Part shown: positions 6,230 to 8,460 of the stretch, in pieces
Layout: every line of letters starts with the position of its first letter
Position numbering within the stretch: the stretch's first letter is position 1
Position numbers and translations under genes: made by a program
Source: Thermoplasmatota archaeon
GTDB lineage: Archaea; Thermoplasmatota; E2; DHVEG-1
Reading direction: 5' to 3'
NCBI GenBank assembly: GCA_016930995.1
Contig: JAFGFQ010000058.1
Coordinates: 1 to 8,460, forward strand
Length of the DNA stretch: 8,460 nucleotides
Notes under the pieces: generated by a model
What the model saw: only the letters and a program-made list of their open reading frames with translations
The model's database searches: none
What the model was told of the DNA's origin: nothing

Positions 6230-7909
6230 ATGGGAAGTTTTAAAAAGAAAGATATGAAGGCTAGTGTTCTTGCGATCATTATCAGTGTAATGTGTATTGC
6301 GATTGCGCTGAGTGGCTGCACACAACAACAGGAAGAAGAACAGCTTGAAATAAAAAATCCAACGATGATTGTGAGATATGACATTGGTGATGCAAAAACA
6401 CTTGATCCTGCGGATGCCTATGACACCGGTTCCTCTGAACCAATCTTCCAGATCTATGACACGCTTGTGACGTATAGAGGAAACGATACGAAAACCTTCT
6501 ATCCAAGTCTTGCGACAGACTGGACGGTGTCAAATGATTCCTTAACATGGACATTCCATCTCCGGGAGGATGTCAAATTTTCTAACGGAAATGATTTTAC
6601 CGCAGAGGATGTGAAATATTCTTTTGACAGAGTCTTAATCATGGATGCTCCGGAATCCGGGGTAAGCTGGATCCTTGCACAATGTATGGATACGAATAGC
6701 ACAAAAATTATTGATGATTACACTGTTGAAATAACACTCACAGAATCATATGGTGCGTTTTTAGCGCTCTTGCCCTACACAGTGGCTGCGATTGTTGATA
6801 AGGACTATGTGGAGGCACACGGCGGGGTCGTCGCAGGAGTAGAAAACGAATGGATGAAATTAAACCCGATGGGAACTGGTCCGTACATGCTTGACCATTG
6901 GACACGGGCAACGGAGATCGTCTTGAAAAGAAATCCGACGTATTGGGGCGGCTGGGGAGGAAATCACCCTGAGCAAGTCGTGATAAAATATGCAGATGAA
7001 CCTGCAACCCGTATCTTAGCCTTGAAAAATGGGGATGCTGATTTTGCCTATCTACCGTATACAAACCTAGAGGATGTCATTAATGAAAACGGTATTGTCG
7101 TGCACCCCTTTGATAGCTATGATATCGTCATGTGTGTGATAAATACCAAGGCAACGAACAACGAATATTTAGCTGAGGGGGAAGTACGAAAAGCATTAAG
7201 CTATGCATTCGACTACGATACCGCTATTGAAACAGCGTATGATGGCTATGCCAGTAGACTTGCTGGGGCAATCCCCAATGGGATGCCGTACTACGAAACA
7301 CAAAACAATGGACAACCCTATTATGATTATGACCTGACGATGGCAGAGCAGATACTTGATGATGCCGGATATACAAAAGATTACGATCTGGATGATACAC
7401 TCTACCGATTCAACGGGACGACCATCAGAATTTTCTTTAACGCAGGAAACGCGGAACGCGAAAAGATGGCGATTATGTTTCGAGGAGCACTTGATGAAAT
7501 CGGCATTCTCTCATCAGTCATCGCAGAGGGATGGCCACAGCTCTTACATCGGATGTACACGACCGATGACTGGGATCTGATGTTCATCGGATGGGGACCA
7601 GATTATAATGATCCAGATGATTATATCTTCCCATTTATCGCCTCAGCTGACGTAGACGGAGACACGTATAACACCGGGTACAAGAATGACACTGTTGATG
7701 AAAAACTCTTAGAAGCAAAGTACTCAGCAGACTCAGCGGTGCGGGCAGCCGCCTATAAAGCAGCCTATGACATCTACATCCAAGAGCCGTCATTTATATT
7801 CCTCCAACAACGACAGTACATCCGGCCATGGCGAGACTGGGTACAGAACTACTCTTACAACCCTGTACGAGAATGGTACTTCTACGATTACTACAAGGCC
7901 TACGAATAA
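6230..7909 (+). CDS. ABC importer substrate-binding lipoprotein (SBP_bac_5 family), operon 2
   Basis: Receptor of a second importer of the same class. The 559-residue product has the same export layout as the first binding protein: MG start, MKA at 9-11, hydrophobic stretch, and lipobox ALSGC with Cys30, followed by a Gln/Glu-rich linker. The family 5 core is clear: AKTLDPADAYD (55-65), LTWTFHLREDVKFSNG with FTAEDVKYSFDR (105-134), MGTGPYMLDHW (214-224), VRKALSYAFDYD (319-330) and WDLMFIGWGPDYNDPDDY (448-465). Beyond such motifs it differs strongly from the first binding protein and lacks the EF-hand-like insertion, so a different substrate range is likely. GAGGG (6216-6220) lies 9 nt before the ATG. 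No C-terminal membrane anchor is present. Confidence 0.93.
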   Translation: MGSFKKKDMKASVLAIIISVMCIAIALSGCTQQQEEEQLEIKNPTMIVRYDIGDAKTLDPADAYDTGSSEPIFQIYDTLVTYRGNDTKTFYPSLATDWTVSNDSLTWTFHLREDVKFSNGNDFTAEDVKYSFDRVLIMDAPESGVSWILAQCMDTNSTKIIDDYTVEITLTESYGAFLALLPYTVAAIVDKDYVEAHGGVVAGVENEWMKLNPMGTGPYMLDHWTRATEIVLKRNPTYWGGWGGNHPEQVVIKYADEPATRILALKNGDADFAYLPYTNLEDVINENGIVVHPFDSYDIVMCVINTKATNNEYLAEGEVRKALSYAFDYDTAIETAYDGYASRLAGAIPNGMPYYETQNNGQPYYDYDLTMAEQILDDAGYTKDYDLDDTLYRFNGTTIRIFFNAGNAEREKMAIMFRGALDEIGILSSVIAEGWPQLLHRMYTTDDWDLMFIGWGPDYNDPDDYIFPFIASADVDGDTYNTGYKNDTVDEKLLEAKYSADSAVRAAAYKAAYDIYIQEPSFIFLQQRQYIRPWRDWVQNYSYNPVREWYFYDYYKAYE

Positions 7910-7928
7910 CACCATCTCTTTCTTTCTC

Positions 7929-7937
7929 TTTTTTTTT
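7929..7937 (+). terminator. Nine-T run between binding protein 2 and its permease, possibly leaky terminator
   Basis: The 33-nt spacer is pyrimidine-rich and ends in nine consecutive Ts only five nt before the permease ATG. In archaea such a run can terminate transcription. Since the permease has no room for a promoter of its own, partial termination that leaves more binding-protein mRNA than permease mRNA is the likely reading. Confidence 0.45.
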
Positions 7938-7942
7938 AAATT

Positions 7943-8460
7943 ATGAAGACATGGGAATTCATAGTTCGAAGACTCCTCCTTTTGATACCGGTCATCATTG
8001 GAGTCACCATCATTACGTTTACCGTTTCCCATGTTATCCCCGCGGATCCTGCACGTGCTTTTGCCGGGGGACCAAAAGCACAACCTGATGTCATCGAACG
8101 CATCACAAAAGAACTCCATCTCGACCAACCACTCTATATCCAGTATTTTTATTATTTAAACGACATCATCCATCTGAATCTCGGAAAATCTTATCTAGAG
8201 AGTCGACCGGTCTCAGACAGTCTTGCCCAGTATTTTCCAGCGACACTTGAACTAACGATTTTTGCGATGTTCATTGCTATCCCGCTAGGAATCATCGGAG
8301 GGATTATTTCTGCGATACGCCGGAATAAACTATCCGACCACCTCACCCGTATCATCGCGATTGTTGGCTATTCTTTACCGATTTTTTGGTTAGCACTCAT
8401 GCTGCAGTATATCTTTGCATATCAAATACCGATTTTACCACTCGAGGGGCGATTGGCCAT
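7943..8460 (+). CDS. dppB: ABC importer permease, DppB/OppB type, operon 2 (cut by window edge)
   Basis: First 172 residues of a second DppB-type channel subunit; the frame is open to the window end. It shows the family N-terminus RRLLLLIPVIIGVT (TM1 about 9-30), IPADPAR (32-38), LHLDQPLYIQYF (59-69), NLGKSY (79-84) and ATLELTIFAMFIAIPLGIIGGIISAIRR, here about 100-127 (TM2), then TM3 (about 134-160) with YSLPIFWLALM. It clearly shares these landmarks with the permease of operon 1 but is diverged, so this is not a recent duplication. The start is fixed by an in-frame TAA at 7937-7939; no Shine-Dalgarno motif precedes it. The remaining permease and ATPase genes, if present, would lie beyond the window. 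Confidence 0.93.
   Translation, partial: MKTWEFIVRRLLLLIPVIIGVTIITFTVSHVIPADPARAFAGGPKAQPDVIERITKELHLDQPLYIQYFYYLNDIIHLNLGKSYLESRPVSDSLAQYFPATLELTIFAMFIAIPLGIIGGIISAIRRNKLSDHLTRIIAIVGYSLPIFWLALMLQYIFAYQIPILPLEGRLA

Noticed and set aside
7828..8088. Plus-strand frame overlapping the end of receptor 2 and the start of the second permease
   Set aside because: It is out of frame with both genes and its product has no recognisable features. The permease frame from 7943 explains the DNA.
1..8460. CRISPR arrays, tRNA or rRNA genes, insertion sequences, toxin-antitoxin or defence genes
   Set aside because: No regularly spaced repeats, RNA gene folds, transposase motifs or terminal inverted repeats were seen; nearly all DNA is accounted for by the importer genes.

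Overview
The window looks like archaeal, probably euryarchaeal, chromosome. T-rich runs close the transcription units, the two intergenic promoter regions are A/T-rich with TATA/BRE-like sequence, Shine-Dalgarno motifs are modest, and the extracellular proteins are lipobox lipoproteins or FAS1-domain proteins. A Thermoplasmatota-like or methanogen-related lineage fits the style of the proteins, but I cannot fix the taxon from this stretch alone.

Layout, all on the + strand. (a) 2-241 is the 3' end of a fasciclin (FAS1) domain protein, followed by a hairpin-plus-T-run terminator (273-306). (b) 307-506 is an A/T-rich gap holding the promoter and leader of operon 1. (c) 507-6098 is a complete five-gene peptide/nickel-type (PepT/Dpp/Opp family) ABC importer: lipoprotein substrate-binding protein, two permeases and two ATPases, with close junctions (7, 10 and 0 nt) after the first permease. 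A 10-T run (6130-6139) closes it. (d) 6138-6229 is a second promoter/leader, starting at the end of that T run. (e) 6230-7909 is a second, strongly diverged substrate-binding lipoprotein. After a spacer containing a 9-T run comes the start of its DppB-type permease (7943 to the window edge), so a second importer of the same class begins here.

How the genes work together: each binding protein should sit on the outside of the membrane on a lipid anchor at Cys30 and deliver an oligopeptide or similar small solute to its permease pair. ATP hydrolysis by the DppD/DppF pair drives import. Both ATPases carry the C-terminal four-cysteine cluster typical of this family. The substrate cannot be read from sequence.

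The most interesting signal lies between the genes. The two binding proteins are very different, yet their upstream regions share a near-identical 19-nt A-rich block (18/19), an AGAGAAGG box exactly 30 nt before the ATG, and a GGG exactly 9 nt before the ATG. A 15-nt stretch of leader 1 is also the perfect reverse complement of a stretch of leader 2, and in leader 1 it forms half of a 17-nt palindrome. This suggests co-regulation of the two importers and permits a speculative leader-leader RNA pairing. A second oddity is an EF-hand-like calcium loop inserted in the first binding protein. I found no CRISPR array, RNA gene, mobile element or clearly new multi-gene system.
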